From positions 1,426,001-1,490,000 of the forward strand of contig NZ_JAOEAL010000001.1 of NCBI RefSeq assembly GCF_029835735.1: a stretch of 64,000 nt of DNA, written 5' to 3'. Both the position numbers and the translations under genes were made by a program. Position 1 is the first letter of the stretch. Each line of letters starts with the position of its first letter. The stretch is from Shewanella sp. GD04112 (GTDB taxonomy: Bacteria; Pseudomonadota; Gammaproteobacteria; Enterobacterales; Shewanellaceae). The notes under the pieces are model-generated. The model worked only from the letters and a program-made list of their open reading frames with translations. It did no database searches and was not told where the DNA came from. Below are positions 62,953 to 64,000 of the stretch, piece after piece.

Positions 62953-64000
62953 ATGAAATATAAACTCATTTTGGCCGTTGTTATGTTGGCGTTTTCGATG
63001 CCAAGCCAGGCTGAACGCATTAAAGATATTGCTAATGTGCAAGGGGTACGAAATAACCAGTTAATTGGTTATGGCTTAGTAGTGGGGTTGCCTGGTACGG
63101 GTGAGAAAACCAATTACACAGAGCAAACATTCACCACCATGCTTAAAAATTTCGGCATCAATTTGCCTGAAAATTTTAGACCCAAAATCAAAAACGTGGC
63201 CGTGGTTGCTGTGCATGCCGATATGCCAGCGTTTATTAAACCAGGCCAAGAATTGGATGTGACCGTTTCAAGCCTAGGTGAAGCAAAAAGCTTACGTGGT
63301 GGGACGTTACTGCAAACCTTCCTCAAAGGGGTTGATGGCAATGTATATGCGATTGCCCAAGGCAGCTTAGTGGTAAGTGGTTTTAGTGCCGATGGTTTGG
63401 ATGGTTCGAAAGTGATTCAAAACACGCCAACGGTTGGCCGTATTCCTAACGGCGCAATTGTTGAACGCAGTGTGGCTACGCCGTTTTCTACTGGCGATTA
63501 TTTGACGTTTAACCTACGTCGCTCGGATTTTTCGACCGCGCAGCGTATGGCCGATGCGATTAATGATCTGCTCGGCCCTGATATGGCACGCCCATTGGAT
63601 GCAACGTCGATTCAAGTCAGTGCGCCAAGGGATGTATCACAACGGGTGTCTTTTTTAGCTACGCTCGAAAATATCGAGGTGGAACCTGCTGAGGAGTCTG
63701 CCAAAGTGATTGTGAATTCGCGCACTGGCACGATAGTCGTTGGGCAGAACGTCAAGTTATTACCTGCGGCTGTGACTCATGGTGGTTTGACTGTGACGAT
63801 CGCCGAAGCGACTCAGGTGTCTCAGCCAAATGCGCTAGCCAATGGCCAAACAACAGTGACCAGCAATAGCACGATAAATGCGACTGAAAGTGATCGCAGG
63901 ATGTTTATGTTTAATCCCGGCACGACCTTAGATGAATTAGTGCGCGCCGTGAATTTGGTCGGTGCAGCACCTTCAGATGTACTTGCTATCCTAGAAGCAT
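62953..64000 (+). CDS. flgI: Flagellar P-ring protein FlgI, 5' part
   Basis: Open at the window end; about 349 of the ~360+ residues are visible. Signal peptide (MKYKLILAVVMLAFSMPSQA), then the family body (RIKDIANVQGVRNNQLIGYGLVVGLPGTG, SLRGGTLLQTFLKGVDG, TVGRIPNGAIVERSV, TGTIVVGQNV). It begins 11 bp after flgH with AAGGAG. Its chaperone FlgA is encoded at 54569-55276. Confidence 0.94.
   Translation, partial: MKYKLILAVVMLAFSMPSQAERIKDIANVQGVRNNQLIGYGLVVGLPGTGEKTNYTEQTFTTMLKNFGINLPENFRPKIKNVAVVAVHADMPAFIKPGQELDVTVSSLGEAKSLRGGTLLQTFLKGVDGNVYAIAQGSLVVSGFSADGLDGSKVIQNTPTVGRIPNGAIVERSVATPFSTGDYLTFNLRRSDFSTAQRMADAINDLLGPDMARPLDATSIQVSAPRDVSQRVSFLATLENIEVEPAEESAKVIVNSRTGTIVVGQNVKLLPAAVTHGGLTVTIAEATQVSQPNALANGQTTVTSNSTINATESDRRMFMFNPGTTLDELVRAVNLVGAAPSDVLAILEA

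Overview
The window reads as a chromosomal segment of a Shewanella species (Gammaproteobacteria, Alteromonadales). The basis is the gene order pilW-rodZ-ispG-hisS-yfgM-bamB-der, followed by xseA/guaBA/tadA/mltF/purL, cydABX, and a polar-flagellum block (flgT, flgO-flgP, flgN-flgM-flgA, cheV-cheR, flgBCDEFGHI), together with the protein sequences themselves. No insertion sequence, prophage, integrase or CRISPR array was seen. The species is an inference; no database was searched.

Layout. (1) 1-7.6 kb: a plus-strand housekeeping run, with the 5'-truncated type IV pilus lipoprotein gene pilW, cell-shape factor rodZ, isoprenoid ispG, hisS, yfgM, bamB and the GTPase der. (2) 7.7-19.2 kb: nucleotide metabolism and related genes, xseA (-), guaB-guaA (+), tadA (+), mltF (-), purL (+). 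(3) 19.2-23.3 kb: a 1.2-kb intergenic region holding a self-contained minus-strand unit (promoter, 25-codon ORF, terminator) and a perfect FNR/EtrA box, then cytochrome bd oxidase cydAB and the small subunit cydX. (4) 23.3-33.6 kb: an accessory stretch with two short tandem repeats, a chemoreceptor, a DUF465 protein, an RND efflux pump with its divergent TetR regulator and twin operators, a putative outer-membrane protein, a chalcone-isomerase-like protein and a DUF2947-type protein. (5) 33.7-51.0 kb: a flagellin-glycosylation island bounded by two Maf-type (DUF115) glycosyltransferases. pseB-pseC run forward. A tightly overlapped ten-gene minus-strand operon encodes a NeuB-like synthase without its usual C-terminal domain, a split transketolase, an SDR reductase, a methyltransferase, a pyruvyl-transferase-like protein, an ATP-grasp ligase, a GH57-like protein and a cytidylyltransferase/PseG-like fusion. 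(6) 51.0-64.0 kb: tRNA-Arg(CCU), then the flagellar and chemotaxis genes; flgI runs off the end.

How the genes fit together. Region 6 builds the rod, hook and rings of a polar flagellum. Good sigma-54 (-24/-12) promoter matches precede flgB and flgF, weaker ones precede flgT, flgO and flgA, and a near-perfect sigma-28 promoter precedes flgM. Region 5 would supply and attach the sugar decorating that flagellum's flagellin. PseB and PseC start the known pseudaminic-acid route, but recognisable PseH, PseF and a SAF-domain PseI are absent. Instead there is a two-subunit transketolase, an SDR, an ATP-grasp enzyme and tailoring enzymes. This suggests a non-canonical nonulosonate-like or carbon-extended sugar, and it is the best candidate in the window for an incompletely described system.
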